A stretch of 64,000 nucleotides of DNA. Origin: Pseudomonas sp. St316 (GTDB lineage: Bacteria > Pseudomonadota > Gammaproteobacteria > Pseudomonadales > Pseudomonadaceae). Location: positions 3,720,001-3,784,000 of the forward strand of contig NZ_AP021901.1 of NCBI RefSeq assembly GCF_018325905.1, given 5' to 3'. A program made the position numbers and the translations under genes. A model generated the notes under the pieces. The model did not search any database. It was not told where the DNA came from and saw only the letters and a list, made by a program, of their open reading frames with translations. Shown piece by piece: positions 1-8,200 of this stretch (positions within the stretch are counted from its first letter, which is position 1; every line of letters starts with the position of its first letter).

Positions 1-135
1 GGCATAGCTGTCCTTGAGGAGCGCAACCAAGTGCCCGATCTGCGTTTCCAAGGCTTTGGGGATGGGTTTCGAATCAGCGGCGTGAGTCAGGGTGCAGGTG
101 AAAAACAAGGCAGCGGTCAGCAGGCGCAATTTCAT
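1..135 (-). CDS. Exported protein of unknown function, N-terminal part only
   Basis: The first 45 codons of a minus-strand gene run off the left edge of the window. The peptide begins MKLRLLTAALFFTCTL and has a classical Sec signal peptide: a basic n-region, a hydrophobic core, and a probable cleavage after THA near residue 19. The mature part starts ADSKPIPKALE and is too short to assign a family. The product should be periplasmic or outer-membrane. I do not recognise it. The start is the only ATG in frame before the hydrophobic core. Confidence 0.6.
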   Translation of the reverse strand, partial: MKLRLLTAALFFTCTLTHAADSKPIPKALETQIGHLVALLKDSYA

Positions 136-295
136 GAAGGTGAGGTCCGGGGTGTCGGGAGGTCAACGCGCAATGGTAGCGGTTGGCCAGGGATTTGGTA
201 GCCCATTGTTGATGGGTTTTGTGGCGGGGTGCACAACCTTGCTCGTCAAAGCGTTGGGTGAAGTTAACGGTCGCGGCTAGCTGCGGGATTCGGAT

Positions 296-468
296 GGGAA
301 AAAGGGACAGAGGGCCTGAGGGATCCATTCGCATGGTTAGATGAATTCATAACTTTTCGACGAGCAACCTAAGAGCATGCCGTCAGACCAACCCTCTTCT
401 TCATTTTTTGTTTCCAGCTCAAGTGGTTAGCTGCTAAGTAACTGCCATCAAATCTGTCTCTTTCTTCC
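296..468. repeat. Imperfect inverted-repeat element (MITE-like) in a gene-free stretch
   Basis: Positions 136-485 hold no convincing gene. Within them, 296-312 reads gggaaaaagggacagag, and the reverse complement of 452-468 reads ggaagaaagagacagat. These are imperfect inverted ends about 170 bp apart. The left end also resembles the terminal repeat of the IS4-type element at 2377-3730 (aaaaggggacagattctg). I infer a small non-autonomous element or a decayed IS scar. No target duplication is obvious. Confidence 0.3.
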
Positions 469-485
469 TTTGCGCTGTGTTTAAA

Positions 486-1013
486 CTACGGCTGCCAGAA
501 TGTCAGACAAACTCCATATTCATCGAGGAGATCGTCAGCAATTTCAAACTGAAATATTTTTTCTGGGAAGGCGTCTGATAACGCGCGCTTCCAATATCTA
601 GCAATCTGCTCAGCAAATAAATGACAAAGACGATAATCTTCTTCCGACAGGCCTACTTTAAATACAGGTCGATCCGGCGCATCTTCCCACTTTGAAAAGA
701 ACTGATTTATTGAAAAAATATTTCTGTACCGTTCAACGTCTTTACGCGATGCACTTTGTTCCAACACACTAGATTCGGTCTCGACCAGCCCCCTCAAATG
801 GAATTTTTGCGGGTCGTATTGCTGAGCGTTAGGCAGCCAGAAAATGTGACCATCAACTTCAATAAAATCAGGAGAGAGCAAGCCCAGCACAGAAATTGCG
901 TGCTCTAATGAAACCATGCTCCCTACATAGGAAAAAAACTCTCCGGAGCTAATATCTGAAACAAACAGGCTTAGCGACTCTTTAGAAATATTACCCTGAT
1001 AAATTCGCATCAT
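486..1013 (-). CDS. Hypothetical protein, probable orphan immunity protein of the CDI array
   Basis: A 175-residue cytosolic protein with no signal peptide or membrane segment. I do not recognise the family. It is AT-rich in codon use, like the other small genes between 1 and 5 kb, and is the last gene in the minus-strand series of toxin-tip/immunity cassettes downstream of the large exoprotein. Genes in that position in other Pseudomonas and enterobacterial loci are usually orphan immunity genes, so an immunity role is an inference from context only. It starts with two consecutive ATG codons (1013 or 1010). It is acidic and rich in aromatic residues, as many immunity proteins are. No toxin partner is seen next to it. 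Confidence 0.5.
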   Translation of the reverse strand: MMRIYQGNISKESLSLFVSDISSGEFFSYVGSMVSLEHAISVLGLLSPDFIEVDGHIFWLPNAQQYDPQKFHLRGLVETESSVLEQSASRKDVERYRNIFSINQFFSKWEDAPDRPVFKVGLSEEDYRLCHLFAEQIARYWKRALSDAFPEKIFQFEIADDLLDEYGVCLTFWQP

Positions 1014-1109
1014 TTCGACCCCAAGCTATCAAGAACCGACTAGGGAACATTTCCCTCAAAAACTTGTGTTTCCTTTTCCGTCTCCTGCAAACCTGCCCCC
1101 CTTTTCTTA

Positions 1110-1568
1110 TTAGAATATATTATTGTAGTCATACATATACTCTTCGTACTCATCGTGACCCCATGGATGGCCATCCAAGCGATCAATCATAAGCACCCCG
1201 CCTACTTTTTTTTCCGACAAATCTATCGACGACAAACTAAAAGACCAAAATAGGGGTGGACAACGAACCTGATCTACTTGCCCTACAACCGCACCTTTCT
1301 TCGCCGCTTGGTTTTTTGCAATTTCAAATGCAGCATCGTACGTAACAATGCTTTTCCTATACTCCACGGGAACGCTAAAGCAGGGTATATTTCGCCGATG
1401 CAAATCGGCCACTACTGCAACAAGCTTTATCCTATCAATATTGACGTAAAGATAACCACTGCGCACCGTCCCCTCTTCTAAAAAAAAGCTCTTATCAAAC
1501 AGACATAGCATCTTAATTTGCGATGCATCTACTTCTACGCACAGATATAAATCACATTTTTTCTGCAT
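1110..1568 (-). CDS. Hypothetical protein, probable immunity partner of the papain-like toxin remnant
   Basis: A 152-residue soluble protein starting one base after the stop codon of the toxin-like remnant at 1570-1800. This tight toxin-immunity order is the usual one in CDI and polymorphic-toxin cassettes. The C-terminus is strongly acidic and aromatic (DEYEEYMYDYNN), which suits a protein that masks a basic enzyme surface. I do not recognise the family by sequence. The function is inferred from position, not from a motif. It may persist because it protects against neighbours that still carry the full toxin. Confidence 0.5.
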   Translation of the reverse strand: MQKKCDLYLCVEVDASQIKMLCLFDKSFFLEEGTVRSGYLYVNIDRIKLVAVVADLHRRNIPCFSVPVEYRKSIVTYDAAFEIAKNQAAKKGAVVGQVDQVRCPPLFWSFSLSSIDLSEKKVGGVLMIDRLDGHPWGHDEYEEYMYDYNNIF

Positions 1569-1569
1569 A

Positions 1570-1800
1570 CTATGTTTTTACCTCTAGGCCAACAATTACG
1601 CCCTCTTCTAGAATCTGGCTTAGTACATTTTGAGGCGCGGAATATGTCGTTCCTACACCTAGCAGCCAAGGATCTCGAATCCTCGTTGCTCCATTATTGA
1701 CCGAGTCTACAACAATTGCGTGAAGCCCGCCCGACTCGGTTTTCACGTTAACAATCACTGAAGCGCCATTTTTTGGTAGCAGATTTGATACTTGGTACCG
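1570..1800 (-). pseudogene. C-terminal fragment of a papain-like (C39-type) cysteine peptidase toxin tip
   Basis: An open frame of about 76 codons bounded upstream by an in-frame TAA at 1801-1803. It contains a GGLHAIVVDSV block followed by RIRDPW. This His...Asp arrangement matches the second half of papain-fold / C39-like toxin domains, where the His of HAIVVD and the Asp of RDPW belong to the catalytic set. The catalytic Cys would lie upstream and is absent: the sequence before 1801 is unrelated and includes an IS-end-like motif. The remnant therefore cannot be active. Its partner immunity gene follows one base later. The family call is moderately sure; loss of the N-terminal half is directly visible. 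Confidence 0.55.
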
Positions 1801-1870
1801 TTATGTCAAGGCCCAAGCCTTACCCCATGCAAATGAAAACACGTCGATCAGCAAGGGGCGAGGTCAGAGT

Positions 1871-1897
1871 GCCATTCAAATCTGCCCCCTTTTTTAT
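1871..1897. repeat. IS-end-like motif at the break upstream of the papain-like remnant
   Basis: The reverse complement reads ataaaaaagggggcagattt and continues with gaatggc. The outer part (aaaaagggggcagatt) equals the terminal repeat of the IS4-type element at 2377-3730, and the inner part resembles the end at 452-468. It lies where the toxin remnant at 1570-1800 loses its N-terminal half, so it probably marks a past insertion or deletion. The stretch 1801-1916 holds no gene. Confidence 0.35.
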
Positions 1898-1916
1898 GCG
1901 TTGCCCCCTAAACCAA

Positions 1917-2255
1917 TTAACGCTCTGTCAAATCAGATGGAACCTCCGCCCGTTCGAACAAGTAAACATTTTCAACAGGGCAGTCGGGGTACACCCATTT
2001 AGCCCAGTTTTTTACCATCCAATCCCTTGAAATCCCGTGCGCTCCTGGTAAACAACTTTCAACTGGCAGACGCACCACTAAAAGCCCCGATTTATTACCT
2101 GAGGCAACGGCAATAGAATGCCCATATTGCTCATCAGGAATATCAACAACCATAAAATCCACAATTTCTTCATACGGCCATCGGGCAGGAAGACGAAATA
2201 TCTTTCCTCTACTTATCGCAGCCACCGAACTATCAACGAGTCTGATACCTTTCAT
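1917..2255 (-). CDS. Imm45-like immunity protein
   Basis: A 112-residue soluble protein. The blocks FRLPARWPYEEIVDFMVVD, SGNKSGLLVVRLP and ISRDWMVKNWAKWVY fit my recollection of the Imm45 family of polymorphic-toxin immunity proteins. It should bind and neutralise a toxin tip in the cytosol. Upstream (2266-2376) is a short open stretch that may be the end of its toxin gene, then the IS4-family element, then the start of a tip at 3731-3773, so its toxin has probably been destroyed. The protein itself looks intact. The family call is from memory and not checked by a profile search. Confidence 0.6.
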   Translation of the reverse strand: MKGIRLVDSSVAAISRGKIFRLPARWPYEEIVDFMVVDIPDEQYGHSIAVASGNKSGLLVVRLPVESCLPGAHGISRDWMVKNWAKWVYPDCPVENVYLFERAEVPSDLTER

Positions 2256-2265
2256 TACTTAACCT

Positions 2266-2376
2266 TCAAGTCATGCTTACCTGATTCATCTTTTGAATCT
2301 TCGACAGGTGACAAGTCAAATTTAGCTCACCGCGATGTTCACCTGTCTTACCATTCACCTGCTCAAGCCTACCAAA
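2266..2376 (-). pseudogene. Possible C-terminal remnant of an IS-disrupted toxin tip
   Basis: Between the IS left end and the Imm45-like gene there is an open frame of about 35 codons ending in the block KIQKMNQVSM and a stop at 2266. It sits where the C-terminus of the cognate toxin should be. The head of a tip is found on the other side of the IS (3731-3773). Together the two pieces give under 50 residues, so most of the toxin must have been deleted when the IS arrived or later. No toxin family can be named from this piece. Confidence 0.35.
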
Positions 2377-3730
2377 AAAAAGGGGACAGATTCTGAGTGA
2401 TCCCCACAAATCTACCCCACCTACTGCGCTTGCTGTTCCACCTTCAAACGCAGGAGTTGTTCCAGCTTCTCCAGAGTCCTCGAGCATATTCGCGCCCCGT
2501 TTCTCCTGAAATATTCTAGCCCCAATCGCCACAGCGACAATACTCGTTTGTCCTTGAGACTGTTGCTCTGGAAACGCCTTTCATGTCCCCTCTGACGAGC
2601 CAGTAGCCCCATCAAAAAGGTCACGTAGTTGGTCAGCGCGGCGATCAACAACAACGCCTCGATCCGCTCCGGACAATGGCTGCGATGCAGGTCAAAGGCA
2701 AAACCGAAGCGATGACTTTTGACGTCTCGAAATCCCTCCTCTATCTGCATGCGCCTTTTATAAATCGCCGCGATTTGTGCTGGACTCCATTGTTGTTCGG
2801 GAAGGTTACTGGCGAGCAGCCATGGTTCGCTCTCTCGATGGGCACATACACGGCTGAGTTTGTTTTTGGCAATCGAGCCCGTCACACGCTGATGTTTTCG
2901 CCCCTTCGGCGAGTGCTTCACGCAATACAGATTGATGAAGTGCGGCGCGCTTCGAGTCATCTCGATTCGTCCCAGTGATTTGGGGGATGCGGTGGCGTGG
3001 GCGTAGAGATTTCTCACCGATTGCCACGGTTCTAGAGCGACTCGATAGAGATCCCGGTTTCGCACACGGCCCACGTAATACCAGCCTTGGGCCTCAACAG
3101 CCTTGATCCAGGGCCGACGAAAACCGGCATCAGCCACCAGGATCGGAATGCAATTTTCAGGAAGGATTTCGGCAAGGGTCTGGAGCAAGCGTTTTTGATA
3201 TCGCGGGAGCCTTCTTTCTCATGAACCCTCTCGTAAATAGGAAAAGAGCGGCCTGCCAACGGGATGGCAGCGCGTAGTAAAAAGAATTTGCCTGGGGCAT
3301 CGATGGGCGACCAATCGACCAGGATCAGCGGGTGTTTCAAGTTACCGAGCAAGGCCCTGAGCATGACCCAATAAAACAGCGGACGCTCGGCTCTGAGGTG
3401 CGGATTTCCCAGCAGTCGATCCACCCGTTTGATGGCGTGCTTGGGATAAGCGCGGCCAGGCAAAAATCGACCCAGAGATGTCAGTGTCAAGCATTGGCCT
3501 TGCAGTAAGGCGGATACGCAACACATCAGAGCGGTCAGTCGGCGAGCATGGATATTGGGTAGTGCTTGAGCGAGAGCGGTATGTAAAAATTGGATGGCCT
3601 GCATGGGGTACGGAGTCTTGAGTTGTGTGGTGCAATCAAAACTGCCGCCCCGTGCAGGTCACATCAATTGGTTATCTTCTTGATTTTTCGTGGGAAATTT
3701 CGGGGATCACTCAGAATCTGCCCCCTTTTT
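2377..3730. mobile_element. IS4-family insertion sequence, about 1.35 kb
   Basis: The ends are a 24-bp inverted repeat (2382-2405 and 3702-3725) with one mismatch, each preceded on the outside by a run of A. Inside is an IS4-type transposase gene on the minus strand with the YREK signature. Length, inverted repeats and transposase size fit the IS4 family. No clear direct target duplication is seen at the edges, consistent with a deletion of flanking DNA. The element separates the head of a toxin tip at 3731-3773 from its presumed tail at 2266-2376. Confidence 0.85.
2421..3604 (-). pseudogene. IS4-family DDE transposase, split by a frameshift
   Basis: Two overlapping minus-strand frames make one transposase of about 394 residues. 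The N-terminal frame (3604 to about 3200) carries the first catalytic Asp in LILVDWSPID. The C-terminal frame (to 2421) carries the second Asp in VADAGFRRPW and the signature Y-x2-R-x3-E-x6-K (YKRRMQIEEGFRDVK), which includes the catalytic Glu. The frames switch near 3190-3200, around a run of five A on the coding strand. IS4 transposases are normally a single frame, so this copy is probably inactive, unless the indel is a sequencing error. Confidence 0.8.
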
Positions 3731-3773
3731 CACTATCAAGCAAGGATGTGTTCAACGTGCCTTTTGCACCAAC
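3731..3773 (-). pseudogene. Head of a third toxin tip, cut off by the IS4-type element
   Basis: Read on the minus strand from 3773, codons give V-G-A-K-G-T-L-N-T-S-L-L-D-S and then run into the right end of the insertion sequence. The VGAKG start is identical in protein and nearly identical in DNA to the tip junctions at 5250-5266 and 4456-4472. It follows the stop codon of the immunity gene at 3784 by ten bases. It is therefore the start of another orphan CdiA C-terminal module, destroyed by the insertion. Confidence 0.6.
3760..3773 (-). repeat. Tip junction repeat, copy 3
   Basis: The minus strand reads gttggtgcaaaagg. It is shared with copies 1 and 2 (5250-5266 and 4456-4472) and encodes VGAKG. 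It marks the point where tip sequences diverge and could serve as a short homology for recombination between modules. Confidence 0.6.
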
Positions 3774-3783
3774 TAATTACCGG

Positions 3784-4074
3784 CTATGGGCAGTACTCAA
3801 TCGTATAACCGCTCTTTAGTTCTTGTTGGATTACTTCGGCCAGATGCTCCCCCTCGGCTTTATGCCTAAGCTCTGCCTCAAGCGTGTGGAAACCAGAATC
3901 GGGCGGGTATTCACTGTTGAACGTCGCCTGATACTCACCGTCCCATGCGCTGATTTTGGCCTTAAGCTCTTGAGAAAGTGGCAAATCTTCAACTTCAACG
4001 TGCCCCATTCTATCCGGGTCTGGACAGAATAGCGGGCCAGCCAAATACTCACTTGTTAGTCTTAACCTGATCAT
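3784..4074 (-). CDS. Immunity protein of the intact orphan toxin cassette
   Basis: A 96-residue soluble, acidic protein starting MIRLRLTSEYLAGPLF. The start at 4074 is chosen because its ATG overlaps the stop of the upstream toxin frame (ATGA at 4071-4074), typical of coupled toxin-immunity pairs; an upstream ATG at 4089 is also possible. I do not recognise the family. Context strongly suggests that it neutralises the toxin encoded just before it. The gene ends ten bases before the junction of the next, IS-broken, tip. Confidence 0.65.
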   Translation of the reverse strand: MIRLRLTSEYLAGPLFCPDPDRMGHVEVEDLPLSQELKAKISAWDGEYQATFNSEYPPDSGFHTLEAELRHKAEGEHLAEVIQQELKSGYTIEYCP

Positions 4075-4454
4075 GGCAATGGTTTCCAAGAACTGACCGG
4101 ATTAGCGCGAACCACGAAGCCGTTTGAGCCAACCCCAATTGCGATGTTTTGCTCAACACCATTGTACGTGATTCGGTAAACATTAGCCGAACCGTTGGTA
4201 CCGACAACTGTTCCACGTTCAAGAGCATTCATTACTACATTCGGAATATCGTCACGTGAGACGCCTTTATTGACAAAATCAACTTCGTGTCGCTTGTAGA
4301 TGTGTTGCAATCCAGCAGCATCGTTGCCGTTCTCCAGCCATACGGTTCGACCATCTGGCAGCCTACGAATATCAACCACGTTCTCTGGCGTAATCTTAGT
4401 ACCTACAGGCAAGCCCGAGATCAATTCGTCCCTCGTCAGAGTCGAACCCGACAC
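4071..4454 (-). CDS. Orphan CdiA C-terminal toxin module, possible BECR-type RNase
   Basis: The frame is open from 4472, directly after the TAA of the upstream immunity gene, and begins D-A-G-A-K-G before a possible GTG start at 4454. The product is about 127 residues without signal peptide. The arrangement of a HIYKRH block, a helical stretch with GVSRDDIPNVV, and a C-terminal sheet with NGVEQNIAIGVGSNGFVV looks like compact BECR-fold ribonuclease toxins, but this fold call is tentative. The frame overlaps its immunity gene by four bases. Without the large exoprotein it cannot be delivered; recombination through the shared junction could place it on CdiA. No ribosome-binding site is obvious for the GTG, so it may be silent until recombined. 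Confidence 0.6.
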   Translation of the reverse strand: MSGSTLTRDELISGLPVGTKITPENVVDIRRLPDGRTVWLENGNDAAGLQHIYKRHEVDFVNKGVSRDDIPNVVMNALERGTVVGTNGSANVYRITYNGVEQNIAIGVGSNGFVVRANPVSSWKPLP

Positions 4455-4455
4455 T

Positions 4456-4472
4456 CCTTTTGCACCAGCATC
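4456..4472 (-). repeat. Tip junction repeat, copy 2
   Basis: The minus strand reads gatgctggtgcaaaagg, encoding DAGAKG. It abuts the stop codon of the immunity gene at 4473-4475 with no spacer and in the same frame. It differs from copy 1 by one base over this stretch. Confidence 0.65.
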
Positions 4473-4871
4473 TTATGAAGCAAACAAGCAGCCGTTTTCG
4501 TCTACCCAAATTATGCCTGGCACTTCATAAAAATACAGTGTGAGTGCCTCGTCACCCTCGCTCACAACACCTTCCGGCCACTTTTCTTTCAAGTAAGACA
4601 CGATCTGCTTCGCATCCAACCTCCAGTGAGCCGCTTCATCATTAATCGAAAATTTTGGGTGCGGATTATCCGAAGAAATATAACAGTCCGCATTTGGCGC
4701 GATAAATTTTATTTTTCCTGTAATAAGCAGGTATTCGATCACAGAAAAAAAAGCATCTTTTTGCTGCGGAAACGATAGTTCGGGATTCCATGAGCCAATG
4801 GCACTAAACAGAGCGGATATCCACAGGCCAAATGAATCACGCACTATTTTATCAATAAATTTTATATCCAT
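4473..4871 (-). CDS. DUF596-like immunity protein for the main CdiA tip
   Basis: A 132-residue cytosolic protein. The ending PGIIWVDENGCLF and the helical N-terminal half resemble the DUF596 family, often found beside filamentous haemagglutinin genes. Its ATG overlaps the stop of the toxin-tip frame (TAATG at 4869-4873), so the two are translationally coupled. It should protect the cell from the tip encoded at 4871-5272. That it is intact while the tip is out of frame fits a need for immunity against siblings carrying an in-frame tip. The family call is by eye. Confidence 0.6.
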   Translation of the reverse strand: MDIKFIDKIVRDSFGLWISALFSAIGSWNPELSFPQQKDAFFSVIEYLLITGKIKFIAPNADCYISSDNPHPKFSINDEAAHWRLDAKQIVSYLKEKWPEGVVSEGDEALTLYFYEVPGIIWVDENGCLFAS

Positions 4872-5272
4872 TATGGATTTCCGATCAGGAATTTTATTTC
4901 TGGATTATACGTTGTGCCTGTGGCTGCTTTGGGCACATCAATAGTCCAGGCTGGGCCAGTCTGGCCAGATGAAGAGGAAAAATTCCGAAGCGTGAAATTT
5001 CCTTCAGGTGTATTAACAACATATATATCCCCTTTTCCAGGAATAGTACGAGGAGAAGGCAAGTCAGTCGAGCCTGTCAATTCCGAAAAATACTGCTTAA
5101 CCTCCACATCTGTTGCACCAGAAAATATTTTTGCATTTCCTGTATTTGGAACCTGAATGAGCGAACGATCTCCAATCTGAATACCGCTCCTAGTACTGGA
5201 AGAGCTAAACAGCTCCGTTATTTCGGTACTCCGGCTTATGCTTGGAATGCCTTTTGCACCAACATCCCCCCC
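4871..5272 (-). pseudogene. CdiA toxin tip, out of frame with the exoprotein
   Basis: This frame is open from the 8-G run at 5266-5273 to a TAA at 4871-4873, about 131 codons. It begins DVGAKGIPSISRS and continues through KIFSGATDVEVKQYF to a C-terminal block with GPAWTIDVPKA and EIKFLIGN. This sequence type recurs at the C-terminus of Pseudomonas haemagglutinin/CdiA proteins. It should be the enzymatic tip released after the Hint domain. The exoprotein enters the tract in another frame and stops at 5236. One G more (nine) or two fewer (six) would join the frames. The tip is therefore silent as written, unless slippage restores it or the tract was miscounted. Confidence 0.7.
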
Positions 5273-8200
5273 CTCTCGGGCAGATTACAAGGCCCGGTGT
5301 TATGCACCCAAGTCTTGAGCTCTCCCACATAGAACGTGTGGCCGATGTCGACCGTCAGGTTATACGTTTTGCCCACTGGCAAGTAAAGCTCCAGGGACTC
5401 GACTTCAGATGACGTATTTTCGGTCTCACCGTCAGCCAAGGACTGCAGCAGGTCACCACGCTTCAGATCGCTAACGGGGATGAAGTCCCGTTTGGCCGGT
5501 ACGTAAAATGGATGGCTAGGCGTAACCAGCAGTGTTTCGCCTTGCGCGGTTCCATCGTTACGCACGTTTTTGAGCTTGAGGCGGTAGATCGGCTGGTCGC
5601 TACGCTGATGAGTGGCAAGGATCGCTGCCGCAAAAGGCTTGCCGCCTTTTTCCGGTTTGCTCCATACCATGTCTCCGACTTTCAGTGTCTCGATGGTTCG
5701 GTCGCCCTGTGGCGTTGAGACCATCGTCCCGGCTGCAAAGCAACAAGGGCCTTTATTGTCTGCGGTTAAATTGCTATTTGGAGATGTTTTTTTCCCCCCG
5801 CCCCCAGCCCGGCCCGCAGCCAACCCAACCGCCAGCGTCACAGTGCCATCAACAATAGCCTTAGCATATTCCGGACTCACCCCCCATTCCGAAACAAGAA
5901 TGTCTGCCACTGCTTGGGTCGCATTTTGTGTGGTCACCCCCGCCAACAGATTCTGGAACTCGTTGTTTTCCGCGATCAACAGTTCATAGACCTTACGGGC
6001 TTCGGGTGATGCAGAGTCCATTTGGTCACGGAGCTGTTTAGTTTTGGCTTGTGCCTCGGCAACCAGCTTCGAAAGAACCGGACAGCTTGCTGGGTTCTGA
6101 CCACAGCTAACTAGCGCCTCCTGCGTCTGTCGTTCGCTTAACTCATGGTATGTGGTATAGGCCTCGTCTATGCACTTACTGTCACTGCACCCCTGCAATT
6201 GGTTGGCCGCTCGCTCGAGATCGGAATGATTCAAGTAGTTGTACTGGGTGGCGTTGGCAGCAATATCAGCCGCAATTCGCGGATCGCTGCCTGAAACCAC
6301 CGCTGTTAGCACACCAAGCAACTGCGACATCGCCAACAGGTTGGCTTTATCCTGCTCGGCTCCTGAGCGGTTTGGATCATATCCTTTAGGCAGCACCAAC
6401 TCCGCCAAGTACTGCACGAGCATTTCGTTGGCGCCTCCGGCCAAGGCTCCCGTCTTGAAGTCGCCGCCCATGGCCATCGATTTCAAACCACCGACCAAGG
6501 CGTGGGCGGCGACTTTGGTCGGACTGCCTTCAGCCAGATTCAGGTTGCCAATTTTATTGGCGGCAACCGCTCCACCAATATCAATAACAGCACCCAACAG
6601 GTTGTTGACGAAGTTATCGCCCAGACTGCCACCTTGGATGGCGGTCTGGACCAAGGTGTCCGCCCCTGTTTTCAGGACAACTTGCCCTGCACTGTCCCAG
6701 TTGAATCCTAATTTGGTGGGATCATAGCCAAAACTGTTGCCGATGCCGCCCAGCATCCCGGATACCACGTAACCTTTGAGGCTTTCACTGCTGAGGGTGT
6801 CTTTTAGAACTGCACCCAAATCGCCCTTGTTACTGATAGCGCTGGTGGCAGCCTGAGTCTCGACTGCGATCAATACCGCGTTGGCAAAACCTGCTGAGAA
6901 GGTTCCTGCCGTAGCCCCCACCAAGCCCGCCCCTGCTCCGCCCGTGACCACTGCCAGCACAATTGCCAAAACCATTTGAGCGGCTACGCCGAGCCCCGAG
7001 TTTGAGTACTTGAAGCTCTGATGGATTTCTTCCACACGGCGCCAATCCACATCGCCATGCTGCTCAGCTTCCTTGAGCCACGCCAATTGCGGGTCAGCCT
7101 TGACCATCGCGTCGATGGTTTGGCTGACGGTTTTCTGATTGATTTGCTTGATATCGATGTTCAAGCCATCGACTGCTTTGATAACCAAGTCGCCTTGAGC
7201 CACCAATTGACTCTGGCGAAAGGTTTCATCGGTGTGGCCTTTGCCCTTCATCGAATTCCAGGCCATGCTGGAATTACTCTTTGTATGGCTTTCCTGGATC
7301 AGATCCTTCACACCTTCGAAGGAAATCGAGCCACCACTTTGTATCGTCAGGTCATTGCCACTGCTCAGATTGGCAGCTTGATAACGCTGGTCATCCCCAC
7401 TGACCAACGTCAGATCCCCTCCCGTGGTGATCTGACTACTCACATTAGTGACCTTGGTTACTTCATCACGCTTGGTCTGCTTTTTCCCCCAGCTTCCCTT
7501 TTTCTTTTTGTCGTACAGCGAATAATCACTGTCCTGCGCAGCCATCACGTCGAGGTTCTCACCCGCGACCAGATAAGCCTCGTCACCGGCGCTGATGCGA
7601 CTGGAGATGATGGCCATGTCTTTACCGGCCCCCAGCGTCGCGTCACCACCCGCATTGATGGAGCTGCCGATTTGTTTGACGTGATCTTCCTGGACCGTAA
7701 CCTTCTTGCCTTTGGACAAGTAGTGTTGTTCATCCGTCGCCGAGCCAACAGTCAGGTTCTGCGTCGCAGCCATCTCGATGTCGCGTTTAGCATCAACCTG
7801 ACTGGCAATGACATTAATGTCCCGCCCCGCTTGAGCTGAAAGATCACGCCCAACATCAAGGCTGGCACCTAACTGAGTGACATCACTGCTGTTGTGTTTA
7901 CGGTCCCGGAAATCGCTGTTGGTCACCTGCGTGGACAAAACGTTAACGTCCCGACCAGCATCCAGTTTCATGTCGCGGCCGCTTTGCAGCACACCGCCAA
8001 TAACATTGATGTCTTGGCCGGCCCCCATCGTGAGGTCATTCGCCGCCTCTATGCGTGCGGCGTTGTCCGCATAGTCGTGATGCTGGCTGCCGAATCGGGT
8101 GCTGTTATCGGAGGATGTCAGGGTTCGTTCAACGAGCACGTCTCCGGTGACCGCCGTCATATTCACGTCGCGACCGGCGATGATGCCGCCTGACTTGTTC

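Noticed and set aside
74..334. An 86-codon minus-strand frame at the left edge
   Set aside because: It overlaps the signal-peptide gene at 1-135 in another frame and crosses the inverted-repeat element; no ribosome-binding site.
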